This document shows, in pieces, positions 35,011 through 46,874 of a stretch of 64,000 nucleotides of DNA (position 1 is the stretch's first letter; each line of letters begins with the position of its first letter). A model generated the notes under the pieces. That model was not told where the DNA came from. It was given only the letters and a program-made list of their open reading frames with translations, and searched no databases. The stretch comes from Paraoerskovia sediminicola (lineage in GTDB: Bacteria > Actinomycetota > Actinomycetes > Actinomycetales > Cellulomonadaceae). Where the stretch lies: NCBI RefSeq assembly GCF_030296575.1, contig NZ_AP027729.1:496001-560000 (forward strand), given 5' to 3'. A program made the translations under genes and the position numbers.

Positions 35011-38000
35011 TCACTCGATCACCAGCGGCACCTGGACGCGCACGAAGCGACCGCGCGCGACCCACATGCCCCGGCCCGGAGGGAACTCCGAGGCCTGCGT
35101 CCGCGGGAGGCTCGTCTTGAAGATCGTGTCGCCGTCCATCGCCCCCGGCTGCAGGAGCAGGCCGCGCCGACCGGCCTTCATCTCGGCGAGCAGGGGCCAG
35201 GTCGACCCCCAGCCCGACGTCTCGGACTCGGCGATCACCAGGTGGTCGGACGCCTTGGCCGCCTTCATCAGCGCGACGAGCGGCTTGTCGGCCGGCGACT
35301 GCAGGCGCTCGGACAGCGACTCGACGACCACGACGATCCGGCCCTCGGTGTCGTCGTCGGCCATCGCGAGCGCGAGGTTCTCGGCGAGCGCCACGACCTC
35401 GTCGTCCGAGGAGGCAGTACCGGCCCAGGGCAGCGCCTGTCGGAGCGGGCTGCGGGCACCGCCGACGAGGTAGCACCTCGCCCCCGGGTCGGCCCGCAGC
35501 ACCGCCCCCGCGAGCGCCGCGGTCGCGTTGCTGCGCCCCGAGGCGGGCGGACCGGCGACGACGACGGTCCCGGCGGGGTCGAACGCGACGGGGCCGAGGT
35601 CGACCGCGTCGAGCCCGACGACAGGTCGCCCGTCGACGCCGGGGGAAGCACGGAGATCCCGTACTCCTTGGGGAGCACCCGCACGGCAGGTGCGGCAGGG
35701 ATCCCGACGCGGAGCATCGACCGGCCGAACCTCTGGGTGAGCGTCGCCTGCTCGGAGACCGAGGTGGCGCCGCCGATGACCGCGACCTGCACCTCGAGAC
35801 CGTCGACGACGGCGCGTCCCGGCGGCGAGGTGGCGGTCAGGACGTCCCGGGGGCGTTGAGCGCGGCGTAGCCGTCGTCCGCGAGGCGCAGCACCACGGTG
35901 CGCTGGACCAGCGAGCGCACGTACGTGGGCACGGCGCCGGCGCGGTCGGCGGTGAAGACGACGTGCATGCCGAGCTGGCGGCCGTCGCTGAGGATGTCCC
36001 GGAACGCGTCGAACCACTCGGCGCGACCTGACCCGGCCTCGAAGTCGTCCCGGAAGGCCGGGAACCCGTCGACGAGCAGCAGGATGCGCGCGGTGTCGCC
36101 CTTGCCCGAGAGATCGCGGTAGTCGGTGACGCTCGACGCGGAGATCTCCGCGAACGCCACGGCACGCCGCTCGAGCTCGTCGCGCAGGAGCCGCAGCAGG
36201 GCGACGACGCGTTCCACGTCGTCGCCGGGGACCACGGCCCCGACGTGCGGGAGCGCGTCGAGCATCCGCAGGGAGCCTGCCGCGAAGTCGAGCCCGTAGA
36301 CCTGGACGGGCCCGCCGCGCGGGGTGACGCCCGCCGACACGGCGAGCGACCGCAGCAGCACGCTCTTGCCGGACCCGCCGGTGCCGAAGATCGCGAGGTG
36401 CCCGTCGGTGTCGGGGCGGAACGCGACCGCGCGCTGCGCCTGGCTCTGCGGCAGGTCGGCCACGCCGAAGAGGAGCTCCGTGTCCCGGCGCTGGCCGAGC
36501 CGCGCGAGGTCGTAGACGTCCGCGAGCTCGTCGAGCCACGGGCGCCGGGGAGCGGCGAGCCCGGCGAGCGCGTGCGCCTCGACGATCTTGGCGACGAGCC
36601 GCTGCTGGTCGTTGGGGCCGAGGTCGACGTCCTCCGCGGGGCTCTCGTCGTCCGGCTCCTCCCACGGGACCTCGGCGCCGAAGCGCAGCCACGCGACCTC
36701 GATCGCGGTCCGCGCGGGCTCCCGGCTCGTCCAGCCCCCGGCGTAGCCGGACTGGAAGGACTGCAACCGGCCCGGACCCGTCTTGACCACGCCACGGCCC
36801 GGGACCGCCGGGTCGAAGTGCGCGGCGTCCTTGACGTCGACGACGTCGGAGGAGTCCGACTCGTCGGCCATGCGCAGCGCGACGCGCAGCGGCGTGTTGG
36901 CCCGCAGGTTGTCCTTGATCACGCCGGCCGGCCGCTGGGTCGCGAGGATCAGGTGGATCCCGAGGGACCGGCCGCGCTGGGCGACGTCGATCATCCCGTC
37001 GACGAACTCCGGGACGTCCCCGACGAGCGCCGCGAACTCGTCCACGACGATCACCAGCGCCGGCGGCGTCTCCGGGTCGCCGCGCTTCTCCATCTCGAGG
37101 AGGTCCTTGGCCTTGCGCCGGTTGAACAGGTGCTCCCGATGGTGGAGCTCGGCGCGCAGGCTCGTCAGGGCCCGGGTCACGAGGTGCGGCGACAGGTCGG
37201 TCACGAGACCGACGCAGTGCGGCAGCTGCACGCAGTCCGCGAACGCCGAGCCGCCCTTGTAGTCGACGAACAGGAAGGTCACCCGGTCCGGGCTGTACTC
37301 GGCCGCCATCCCGAGGACCCACGACTGCAGGAACTCGCTCTTTCCGGCACCCGTCGTCCCGCCGACGAGGGCGTGCGGGCCCTGCGAGCGCAGGTCGAGG
37401 TGCATCGGGTCGACGCCGGCCGACCCGACCGTGGCGCGCAGCGTCCCGGCCCGCTTGCGCGCCTTCCCGGCGGCACCGCTCCGGTCGTACACCGAGCCGT
37501 TCTGCCGCCACCGGTCGAGGACGGCGTCCGCCGACTCGACGAGGTCGTGGCCGAGCAGGCTCACGGTCGAGATGGACCGGGGCAGGTCCGTCTCGTCCTC
37601 CTTGAGCGCTCCGGCGTCGAGCACCGGCGCCATGCGTCGGCCGTAGGCGTTGGCCGCGGCCGCGTCGACGACCTCCGGGTCGAGGTCGACGGTGAGTCCC
37701 AGCCGGACGAGCCCGGCCGTGACGGCCCCGTCGCCGTCGACCGCGACGAACGTGCGGCACGCGGCCGGGAGGTCGCGCACGTCGTGGGAGACCCACAGGA
37801 CGAAGACCCCGGCGTCGGGGCCCGTCTCCATGAGCTGGACGAGGCGCGCACGCGGGACGTCGGCGTCGTCCGTCACCACCACGACGACGGCGGGCAGCGG
37901 CGAGGAGGTCCCGTCGGACGTCTGCGACCCGCCGACGTCGCCGCCGCGCTCCATGGCCGCCTTCTCGGACTCGATCGCGCCGCGACGCCTCCCCTGCGCG

Positions 38001-39478
38001 CGACCGGTGCGCGCGGCCACGAGCGCCTCGAGCTCGGCCACGAGGACGGTGGCGCTGCCCGACCCGTCCGCGAGGTGCGGTCCGGTGATCGGGCTGTGCA
38101 CCGAGGACGTGTGCGGCACCCACTGGAGCCACTCGAGGTCCCGGGTCCACGACGGGCTGACGACGGCGGCCACGACGAGCTCGGCGGGCGAGTGCAGCGC
38201 CGTGAGCTGGACGAGCACGCCGTCGAGGCTCCCGACGGTGTGCTGCGGGTGGCCGGCGAACCCGATCGAGCCCGCGTCCGTGAGGTTCTCGACGACCGGT
38301 ACCGCGTCGATCGTGCGGTACCGGTCGCCGAGGGCGTCGATGCGCTCCTGGAACTCGGCCCGGTGCGCCCGGTCGTCGTTGATCTGGATCGTGTTCCGCG
38401 ACGGCATCGAGCCGGTGCCGAGCCGGACGTTCAGGAACGACCAGTGCTCCGGCCTCCGGGTCCACAGGAGCGGGCCACGCCGCATCGCCTCCGCGTAGAC
38501 CAGCGGGATCGCCGGCGCCTCGCGCAGCCGGACGGACCGCTCCGTGCCGCGCTCCCGGGCGAGCTTCGTGTGCAGGGCCTCGAGCCGCTCGTCGAAGATC
38601 CGCACGTCCTTCTCGAGCCGCCGCTTCTTGGCCTTCTTCTGCATGAAGAAGTTGCCGATCAGCATCATCGGCGACAGCGCGATGAACAGCAGCGACGTCG
38701 GGTTGCCCGTGAAGTAGAACATCCCGCCACCCATCAGGACGGGGGCGAGCAGCGCGAAGAACGGGAAGTCGCGCGGCTCCTGCTCCTCGGGGACTTCGGG
38801 CGCGTCGTACTTGGACCCGGTGTACCGGTCCTCGACGCGGGGCGAGCGGTTGAACGGCACCGGGCCGGGCCGGGCGCTGACGCCGTGGACCCCGCCCGTG
38901 GGCGCGGTGCGCTGGACCACGAGGACGGTGTCGCCCACGACGACGCGCTGCGCCGAGGTGATCTTCACCCGGGGCACCCGGACGCCGTCGACCATGATGC
39001 CGTTCGCGGAGCCTAGGTCGACCACCTCGATCGCCTCGGCGACCTCGATGCGCGCGTGCCGCTTGGACACGAGCGGGTCGTCGAGCACGATGTCGACGCC
39101 GGGCGCCCGGCCGAGCACGACGGACCCCTCGCGCAGCTCGAACCGCCGTCCCTCGTCGGGACCGGACTCGACCCAGACGTCGCCGAGCACCGGGGCCGCG
39201 CGCACCTCCGCCCGCTCGGCCGCGACCTCGACGAGCGAGACGACGGCGCCCGAGCCGATCCACGCCTCACCGAGGGGCGCGTCGCCCGGCAGCGTCGTCG
39301 GTGCGTCCTGCCCGGGCAGCTGCGCCCGGAGCGTCAGCGCCCCGCCGGGCGAGGTGCCCCGCGGGTCGAGCCGCGCGATCGTGCCCGCGACCTCGGAGAT
39401 CGTGGCGCCCGCGTCGGCGGTGACGGTGATGTCGTCGCGCGACCCGTCCGTGCGCTCGAGGGTGACCTTGACCTTCAC
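35011..39478 (-). CDS. eccC: FHA-FtsK/SpoIIIE ATPase (EccC/EssC type), two one-base frameshifts in the sequence
   Basis: About 1489 residues. Motor ATPase that recognises and exports WXG100-type substrates. An N-terminal ubiquitin-like stretch and an FHA domain (about 100-190; KRHARIEV, LGSANGIMVDG) precede two membrane segments (about 235-285). Three ATPase domains follow: Walker A GGTTGAGKSEF (about 711) and GTGGSGKSVL (about 1033) are intact, the third GPPASGRSN (about 1313) is degenerate, as is common in this family. The FHA front end is like EssC of Firmicutes. Restoring one base near 35846-35853 (gives NAPRDVLTATSPPG) and one near 35641-35645 (gives LPPGVDGRPVVGLD) joins the three frames. 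Last gene of the kinase-FHA operon. Confidence 0.9.
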
Positions 39479-39963
39479 GCGCGAGCCCCGCCGTCCGACC
39501 CCGACCGCGCCCCGCCGGTGACCGGCCGGCGCGCGACGACCGCGTAGAGGCGCTCGGCGCCGAACCCGGCGACCGCGGAGACCGCGGTCATCGGGGTGAC
39601 GAGCGCGTCCCAGGTCGCCGGCAGGAACCCGAGCACCTGGTCGAGGCCCTGCCCGGCCCCGGTCAACGCCCCGGCGAGCACGACCTGGAAGAGCGCGACA
39701 CCCACCCCGACCGCGATGCCGACGGCCAAGCCGCGGCGGTAGCGTCCGGGCCGGACCGACCGCGCGAACGAGCCGAGGAAGAGCGCGACGCCGAGCGTCG
39801 CGGCGGCGAGCGGGAGCAGGGCGGACGAGGTCGACGAGTCGCGCCCGGTCACCGTGGCAGGGTCGGCCCCGAGCAGGAGCCACGCACCGGCGACGACGAC
39901 GCCGAACGCCACCGTGCAGGCCGCGGCCCACACCCCGAGCGTCCCCCGCTGCACGCCGCTCAC
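39475..39963 (-). CDS. Four-span membrane protein of the T7SS operon
   Basis: 162 residues with four hydrophobic segments (about 8-30, 45-62, 75-100, 120-145). GTG start overlaps the FHA gene's stop; its stop overlaps the EccC start, so it is translated with the ATPase. It may be a channel component in place of EccD; no family is recognised. Confidence 0.7.
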   Translation of the reverse strand: MSGVQRGTLGVWAAACTVAFGVVVAGAWLLLGADPATVTGRDSSTSSALLPLAAATLGVALFLGSFARSVRPGRYRRGLAVGIAVGVGVALFQVVLAGALTGAGQGLDQVLGFLPATWDALVTPMTAVSAVAGFGAERLYAVVARRPVTGGARSGSDGGARA

Positions 39964-40663
39964 CGCCCGTCCGCCGGGTCGCCGGCGTCGAGGAGCGGCA
40001 GGTCGTCGGCCGTGACGAGCCGCGACGTCACCGCGTACTCCACGAGCCGCGCCCGGCGGTTCGTCGCGTGCGCCCCGGGGCCGCCGCGCAACCCCTTGAC
40101 GCCCATCCGGTCGAGCTTGTCGCACACCGTGTCGAGCTTGCGGTTGAAGGCGGTCAGCTTCTCCCCGAGCCGTTCGGCGGCGGCCGCCGACGACGGGATC
40201 TCGGACAGCCCCGTGCCGTCACGCCGCAGCACTGGCTCGGCCAGGGCGACCATGACCCGCTTCTGGCCCGGCGAGAACCCGACGACGCCGATCGTCGTCT
40301 CCCCGCCGTCGGGCTCCTCGCGACGGAACTCCTGGTACGGCGAGCCGACGAGGCGCAGGCCGAGCTCGTACGTCGTCGGGCCCGCGGTGAACACGACCGT
40401 CGTCGAGGGGAACACGACGGGCAACCGCGTCCCGGGCGCGAGCCAGGACTGCACTCCCCGCTCGCGTCCGAGACCGTGACGGAGATCCGCGACCCCACGT
40501 TGAGCAGCCACCAGATCCCGGCGTCCTCGACGACGCTCAGCAGCCGGCGGTGCAGGTAGGGGTTGTCGTCCAGGGCGAGGTCGCCCTCGCGCCCGATGTC
40601 GAAAGGCTCCCCGGGCGCGGGGGTGAACCACTCGCCGCAGAACTCGACCGACAGCTCGCTCAC
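39960..40663 (-). CDS. FHA-like cytoplasmic protein, one-base frameshift in the sequence
   Basis: About 234 residues after adding one base in the C-run 40456-40459 (gives ASGGVQSWLAPGTRLPVV). The N-terminal 110 residues look like a divergent FHA domain (GEPFDIGREGDLALDDNPYL, then HRRLLSVVEDAGIWWLLNVG), the phosphothreonine-binding module. The C-terminal part is helical and basic (TAFNRKLDTVCDKLDRMGVK). GTG start at 40663 overlaps the kinase stop. Probably a target or reader of the adjacent kinase. Confidence 0.75.
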
Positions 40664-42597
40664 GACGCGCCCTCCACGCACACCCCAGCGGGGTCGGCCG
40701 ACCCTCGACCCTCCCGCACGATACTGACCCGCAGGCACGTCCTGCCCGACGCGTCCGCGGGCACGGTCACCGTTGGTTCGTCGACGAACGTCGGCAGGCC
40801 GTCCTCCAGCGGGTCCACGACCTCCCACGCGTAGCGGTCCCCGTCCTGCGGATCCGGGTTCTCCCAGGTGAAACGGACGCTCGCGCCGTCGTCCACGGCC
40901 TCCCCTCGAGCGCGGTGACCGCGGGGACCAGGTCACCCAGGTTGTCGGACGGCGCCCCACCGGTCGTCCCGCCCGTCGCCGACGACGCGGGGTCGTCGCT
41001 CTCGCGGGTGGCGGACGGGTCGGACGTGCCCGACGGCAGGGTGACCGCCAGGACGACCGCGACCGCCGCGACCGCGACGACGCTGCCGCCGACCGCGAGA
41101 CCGACCCGCGAGCGCCGCGGCGCCGGCTCGGCCTCCGGCTCGTCGTCGCGCCGCTGCACGGTGTCGTCGAGCACGTCGGCGCCGGACGGGGGACGTCGAG
41201 CGGCGCCGGCAGGCCCTTCGGCGTGACGGGGCGGTGCGAGGGCGCGGCCGCGGGGGCGCGGGCGTCGCAGCGCGAGGGCTCTCGGTACCGACGGCGCGCT
41301 GGTCGGTCCGGGCACTCTGGTCGGTCCGGCTGACCTGGGCCGCCTGGTGTCCCGGGCGCAGCACCGTGGAGTCCGCAGGCTCGTCCTGCGCCGGCACGGC
41401 CGGGGTCCACGCGGGGGCCGGCCGGGCGGGCGACGGCCGTGCAGGTGGCGGCGACGCCGGGCGAGCGACCGGGCCGGCCGGGTCGATCGAGACCACCTGG
41501 CGCAGGCGCGTCCCGGCGTCGTCGTCATCGTCGTGGTCGTGGTCGTCCGCCGCCGACCCGTGGACGCCGCCGGCGGCGGCCTCCGCAGCGACCCCTGCAC
41601 CGACGGCACCGGCGGTACCGGCCGCACCGCCGCCCGCGGTACCACCGCCGGAGCCGGACGCGGCGGGCGCCCAGCCGGTGTCGTTGCCGCCACCCGGAAC
41701 GACGCCGACGTCCTGCACGGCTCCCGAGTCGTCGAGCACGTCGATCGGGGTCGCGGCGAGCGAGAGCTCCTGCTGCACGCTCTGCAGGGCCCGCGCGAAC
41801 GCGAGCGCGGAGGGGAAGCGCGCGTCGGCCGACTTCGCCATCGCCGTCGCGAGCACCCGCTCGAGCGAAGCGGGCACGTCCGACCGCCCGAGGGCGGGCA
41901 GGGGCGTCGACTCGATGCGGCCGATGAGGTCGGCGCTCGCGTTCTGCCCGCCGGGGACCTCGAACGGCGAGCGGCCCGCGAGCAAGGAGTACGTCGTCGC
42001 GCCCAGGGCCCACACGTCCGTCCCGACACCGCTCGTGGGGACCTCCGCGAACGACTCGGGCGGCGACCACGGGATCGACATGCCCTCGGCGATCCCGGCC
42101 TTGTCGACGGTCGCCGAGATGCCGAAGTCGGTCAGCACCGGGTGCCCGTAGTCGGTGACCAGCAGGTTCGCGGGCTTGATGTCCCGGTGCAGGATCCCCG
42201 CGCGGTGCGCGGTCTCGACCGCCCCGGCGACGAGCACGGCGGTGCGCAGCACCTCGGGGACGCTGAGCCGCTCGGAGCGGTACCGGTCGCCGAGGCTCGC
42301 GCGCGAGCAGTACTCCATCGCGAGGTACGGGCGACCGTCGTCCGAGACCGACGCCTCGTACATGGTGACGATCGACGGGTGCGTCGACAGGGACGCGAGC
42401 AGGTCGGCCTCCGCGTCGAAGGCCTCGCGCTGGCTGTCGCTCGACCACTCCTGGAGCAGCACCTTGATCGCGACCCGCCGCCGCGGTCGGCTCTGCTGGT
42501 AGCAGTAGACGTCCGAGAACCCGCCCGACCCGACCAGCGAGACGTACGCGTACCCCTCGATGTCGGGCGGGGGCGCGGGTGTCCGGCGGCTGCTCAC
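40660..42597 (-). CDS. Receptor-type Ser/Thr protein kinase, three one-base frameshifts in the sequence
   Basis: About 646 residues after restoring three bases in short runs (41252-41256, 41188-41192, 40902-40905). Kinase motifs are complete: VGSGGFSDVY, AIKVLLQ, HRDIKPANLL, DFG and SPPE. A long Ala/Pro/Asp-rich linker with an Asp/His run, one membrane segment (VGLAVGGSVVAVAAVAVVLA) and a short extracellular FN3-like domain follow; there are no PASTA repeats. This is the arrangement of Pkb2 in the PFNA cluster of Bifidobacterium. It probably phosphorylates the FHA proteins and is opposed by the PP2C phosphatase. Confidence 0.88.
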
Positions 42598-44461
42598 AGG
42601 ATCCCGTGGAGCGTCAGGGTCACGCCGTCGCCGAGGTCGACGACGTCGCCGCTCGACGCGATCTCGGGCACCCCGGGCTGCAGCCGGCGCGGCGGCTGCC
42701 CCGGGCGGTGCAGCACGGTGCCGTTCGTCGTGCCGAGGTCGTCGACGAGCACGTGCCACCCCTCGAGGCGGATCTCGACGTGCGAGCGCGAGATGTCCTG
42801 CTCCGGGCTCTCGACGGTCACCAGTCGGGCCGTCTCGCCCGACCGTCCCCGCGGTGAGCGAGGGCGCCTGCCGAGCACGACGGGGCGGTCGAGGTCGATG
42901 CTCCGACCGTCGGCCAGCTCGAGCCGCCCGAGGACCGGGCGCGGCACGGTCCGCGAGACTCCCCGAGCGTCGCGTCGCACGCGGCGCACCGACCGTAGGT
43001 GGGCGGGTTCGCGTGCCCGTCGGCGCAGACGCTCGCGAGGATCCGGGGCCGGTCGTCGGACGCCGCACCCGGGGTCGCGTCGATCGCACCGCCGGCGGGT
43101 CCCGGGACAGGGTGACCGCTCCGGCCTCCCTCACCGCTCGGGCCGCCGGACGCCGACGCCCGCAGGGCCGCGATCACCGAGGAGTGCATGGTGCTCTCGT
43201 CGAGGTCGTCGAGGTCGCCGCCGCTGCGTCCCTCGGCGGGGTCCGTCGCCGCGCGGGCCGGGCGCTGGGCCGCTGCACCCGACCAGTCCGGGAGGCCTGC
43301 GACCAGGCCGGGGCTCGCCGAGCCCGCCGGGCCCTCCGTCGAGACGGAGGTCGATTCGGAGGTCGATACAGAAGCCGCGGTCGCCTCGGGCACGATCGTC
43401 TCCGCGTCTGTATCCCGCTCCAAGTCCCGCTCCAGGTCCTGCCCCGCGCCGTGCTCCTGCGCCCGATGGTCCTCACGACCGCCCTCACGCGAGCCCTCGC
43501 GCGCGCCCGCGTCATCGGACGACCCGAGGCCGCCCCCGTCGCCGGGCAGCTCGCTGAGCGCGGCGGCGGCGTCCTCGTCGACGGGCCGGACGGCGGCGTC
43601 CTCGTCGACGGGCCGGACGGCGGCGTCCTCGACACCGGAGCGGACCGTCGCACCCCAGAGGTGCGTGAATCCATCGATCTCGTCGTAGGCCTCGTTCGTG
43701 TCGCTCCCGTCGCTCGCTGCGGGTGGCACGGGTCCGGGCGCGCCCGAGGTCTCGGGCGGCTCCACCGGCGTCGGTGCGGGGGCCGGGTCGGGTGACGGGG
43801 CGGGTGCCGGGGCCGGCTGACCGAACGGCTGCTCGGCCCGCTGAGGACCACCAGCGGCAGCGGGCTCGGAGCGTGGGCCGGCGACGGGCTCGGGGCTCGG
43901 AGCGGCTGCGGCTGTTGCTGCTGCGGGGGCCACGACCCTCTCGGTCGGATCCTTCCCCGAGGACACCACGACGTCGCCACCGGCAGAGCGGTCGGCAGAC
44001 GGGTCGGCAGACGGGTCGGCAGAAAGGTCGACGGAGCGTGCGGCGACGACCGCCGCCGTCACCGGGAGCGACCGGTACGGTCCCTCGTCCGGTCGCTCGG
44101 GCGCGTCGAGCAGGACCAGCGACGCGGCGCTCACGTCCGTCTCCCTGCGCTCGGACCAGGTCGCGGCACCCGCGCCGGACACGACGACGGTCCGGTCCGC
44201 CGTCGTCATCGTGACCTCGACGGGCCCGCGCACGACGACATGGGCGCCGTCCTCGTCGAGCACCACGGCGCCGAAGGCGGGGACGTCGCGCAGCGCGGAC
44301 GACCCGGCGACCACCTGGATCACGTCGACGACCCCTGCCGCGGCGCCCAGCGTCTCCCAGAGCTCGTCGACGACGGCCTCCGACGGCGCGACGGGCAGCA
44401 GGACCCCGACCTCCCCGCGCACGACGGCGAGCCCCGAACCCGGTGCGTACCTCGTGGTCAC
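42594..44461 (-). CDS. Zinc-ribbon and FHA domain protein, one-base frameshift in the sequence
   Basis: About 622 residues after restoring a base at 42961-42964 (gives ATLGGVSRTVPRPVLGRL). The N-terminal 200 residues are an unidentified strand-rich domain (GSGLAVVRGEVGVLLPV). A long low-complexity part follows, with direct repeats SADP and AAVRPVDED. A zinc ribbon (CADGHANPPTYGRCAACD) precedes a C-terminal FHA domain (DISRSHVEIRL, DLGTTNGTVL). GTG start overlaps the PP2C stop. A reader of phosphothreonine. Confidence 0.8.
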
Positions 44462-45333
44462 TGCGACTCCTCCGCTCGCCGGCCCGCTCCGCGCGGCACC
44501 GTGTCGTCCTCGACGCCCCCGCGGGGCACCGTCGACCCTGTCTCGTCGTCCCCGGCCACGTCGACGACGACGACCGTGATGTTGTCCCTGCCGCCCGCGT
44601 CCAGAGCCTCCTGGACCAGGGCGTCCGCCGCGCACTGCGCCGACGCGTGCTGGAGCAGCACCTGCGCGATCCGCCGGTCGGGGACCTCCCCCGTGAGCCC
44701 GTCGGAGCACACCAGCATGCGCTCGTTCGCGACCACCGGCAGCAGCCAGACGTCGGGCTCCGGCGAGACCTCGGAGCCGAGCGCCCGCGTCACGACGTGC
44801 CGCCGCGGGTGGGTCGCCGCCTCGTCCGCGGTCAGCGCACCGGCGTCCACGAGCTCCTGGACCTCCGAGTGGTCGACGCTGACCTGCTCGAGCATCCCCT
44901 CCGCCAGGTGGTACACCCGGGAGTCGCCGAGGTTCACGACGAGCCAGTACGGGAGCCCGTCCTCCACCGTCATCACGGCGCCCGCGACGGTGGTGCCGGC
45001 CCGGCGCTCGGGCGACGACTCGACTCCCCGCACCGCAGCCTGCGCCCGGCCCAGGTGGTCGCGCACCTCGCCGAGACCGACGACCCCGGCGCGGGAGGCA
45101 CGCACGATGCCGCCGAGCGCATCGACGGCAGCCGCGCTCGCGACCTCGCCCGCGTCGTGCCCACCCATCCCGTCCGCGACGAAGAACGCCGGGGACTGGG
45201 CGAGGTACGCGTCCTCGTTCAGGGACCGACGACGGCCTCGATGCGTGGCCGCGCCCCAGGTGAGGTCGATCTGCCCCACGGTCGCCGCGACGTCCGGCAG
45301 GTCGACCGCCCGCGAGGCGCTCCCCGGCGTCAC
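44458..45333 (-). CDS. PP2C-family Ser/Thr phosphatase
   Basis: 291 residues, soluble. All metal-binding blocks of PP2C are present: RSLNEDAYL, ADGMGGHDAGEVAS, GDSRVYHL, CSDGLTGE and GGRDNITVVV. No membrane segment, so it acts in the cytoplasm and should reverse the adjacent kinase. GTG start overlaps the RDD-FHA stop by four bases. C-terminal 25 residues are low-complexity. Confidence 0.92.
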   Translation of the reverse strand: MTPGSASRAVDLPDVAATVGQIDLTWGAATHRGRRRSLNEDAYLAQSPAFFVADGMGGHDAGEVASAAAVDALGGIVRASRAGVVGLGEVRDHLGRAQAAVRGVESSPERRAGTTVAGAVMTVEDGLPYWLVVNLGDSRVYHLAEGMLEQVSVDHSEVQELVDAGALTADEAATHPRRHVVTRALGSEVSPEPDVWLLPVVANERMLVCSDGLTGEVPDRRIAQVLLQHASAQCAADALVQEALDAGGRDNITVVVVDVAGDDETGSTVPRGGVEDDTVPRGAGRRAEESQ

Positions 45334-46874
45334 CGGGCGCTCCCCGGCATGGGCACGTGGACGACGATGCGCCGGTCGCCCAGGTGCACCACGTCGCCGT
45401 CGCGGACCGGGACGCGCACGCCGGCGGGTGCGGTCACCGTGCCGCGGGCGGCGCTGACGACCACCGTGCCGCTCGTCGAGCCCCGGTCCATGATCCAGGG
45501 GCCGCCGTCGACCCCGAGCTCGAGGTGCGTGCGCGAGACCGTGCGGTCGCGGATCGGGACGACCACCGCCCGTCCGTCGTCGCCGACCGGGCTGCGGCCC
45601 ACGAGGACGGTGCCGTCGACGACGACCCGGTCGCGGTTCTCGAGCTCGATCTCGAAGCTCTGTGCGTGCTGCGGCTCGGTGCCGCGTGCCCCGGCGCCCG
45701 GTCGGAGCATGGTCGCCTCGTCGACGGACGAGGCGTCCCCGCTGCTCCACCTACCGCTCGACGCGCCGCTCGACGTGCCGCCTGGCCCGTCGGACGGAGG
45801 AGCGAGCGGCGCGGGCACGACCGGCGCCTGATCGACGACCGGTTCCGGTGCAGGCCGCGAGAAGCCGGGGACACCGGTGATCGGGCCGGCAGGCGGCTGG
45901 GAGACCTGCGCCGGGGTCGCGGGCTGGGTGGGCTGCGCCGGCTGCGAGGGTGGGGCCAGCGGGGCAGGCTGGGCGTGGTTCGCGGCCTCCGACGCCTCGA
46001 CGGGCGGCGCCGGCCAGCGCGTCGTGGCGCCGTCCGGGACGTCGCCCGGTCTGCCAGGTCCCGACCCGACGGAGACCGGGCCCGCAGAGCCCGGCGCTGC
46101 GGTGACCGGCCCCTCGGGACGGACCCGCGAGGCGAGCACGGACACGCCCTCCGGTGCGTCGGGGGCAGCGCGGGTGTCGAGGACGAGCGTGCCGGCGAGC
46201 CTGTCGTGCCAACCCTGGTGCGCCCCGGTCCGGTCGAACGCCGGGCTGACCAGCACGAGCACCGGGCCGATCACCGGGACGACCCCGGCGACGCCCACGA
46301 CCAGCGCGCGGACCAGCGCGCGCCCGAACCCGGGCGCGTGCTGCTGCTCGACGTCGGACGCCCGGACGGTCCGCGTCCCGAGTGCGAAGTTGCCGACGGT
46401 GCGGCCGGTCCGCCCCTCCCAGACCAGCAGCGCGACGAAGGCCGCCAGCTGGACCAGCCCGAGCACCACGAACCCGGAGCCGGGCACGGGGACCCCGTCG
46501 ACCACCTCGACGCTCAGCACGCCGGACGCGAAGAGCGCGACCGCGACGGCGCCGACGAGCGCACCGACCGTGAAGCCGTCCACCAGATACGCCACGAAGC
46601 GGCGCCCGGTCCCCGCGGTCGGCGGGAGGTCGGCCCCGGCACGGCCGGTGCGGGCGGCGCCCGGAGCGACGCCGGGCCACGCCGCAGCAGGTCCCGCCGG
46701 CGCATACCCCGGCGTCAGTGGCTCGGTCGTCGTGGCGACCCGCGGCTCGGGCGCTCGTCGCCGGTCGGCCCCGGCCGCGGCCGCGAGCGGCTCCTGCGGG
46801 GTCCCGCACAGCGAGCAGAACGTCTGCTCGCCGTCCCGCGGTGCGCCGCACGCGGTGCAGGTCAGCTCGATCAT
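45330..46874 (-). CDS. Zinc-ribbon, RDD and FHA domain membrane protein
   Basis: 514 residues. An N-terminal zinc ribbon (CTACGAPRDGEQTFCSLCG) is followed by a three-segment RDD membrane domain (GRRFVAYLVDGFTVGALVG, residues 100-235), a Pro/Gln/Ala-rich linker, and a C-terminal FHA domain (RTVSRTHLELGVDGGPW, MDRGSTSGTVV). The layout places the FHA in the cytoplasm. ATG at 46874 overlaps the transglutaminase-like stop. Probable phosphorylation target that recruits partners at the membrane. Confidence 0.85.
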   Translation of the reverse strand: MIELTCTACGAPRDGEQTFCSLCGTPQEPLAAAAGADRRRAPEPRVATTTEPLTPGYAPAGPAAAWPGVAPGAARTGRAGADLPPTAGTGRRFVAYLVDGFTVGALVGAVAVALFASGVLSVEVVDGVPVPGSGFVVLGLVQLAAFVALLVWEGRTGRTVGNFALGTRTVRASDVEQQHAPGFGRALVRALVVGVAGVVPVIGPVLVLVSPAFDRTGAHQGWHDRLAGTLVLDTRAAPDAPEGVSVLASRVRPEGPVTAAPGSAGPVSVGSGPGRPGDVPDGATTRWPAPPVEASEAANHAQPAPLAPPSQPAQPTQPATPAQVSQPPAGPITGVPGFSRPAPEPVVDQAPVVPAPLAPPSDGPGGTSSGASSGRWSSGDASSVDEATMLRPGAGARGTEPQHAQSFEIELENRDRVVVDGTVLVGRSPVGDDGRAVVVPIRDRTVSRTHLELGVDGGPWIMDRGSTSGTVVVSAARGTVTAPAGVRVPVRDGDVVHLGDRRIVVHVPMPGSAR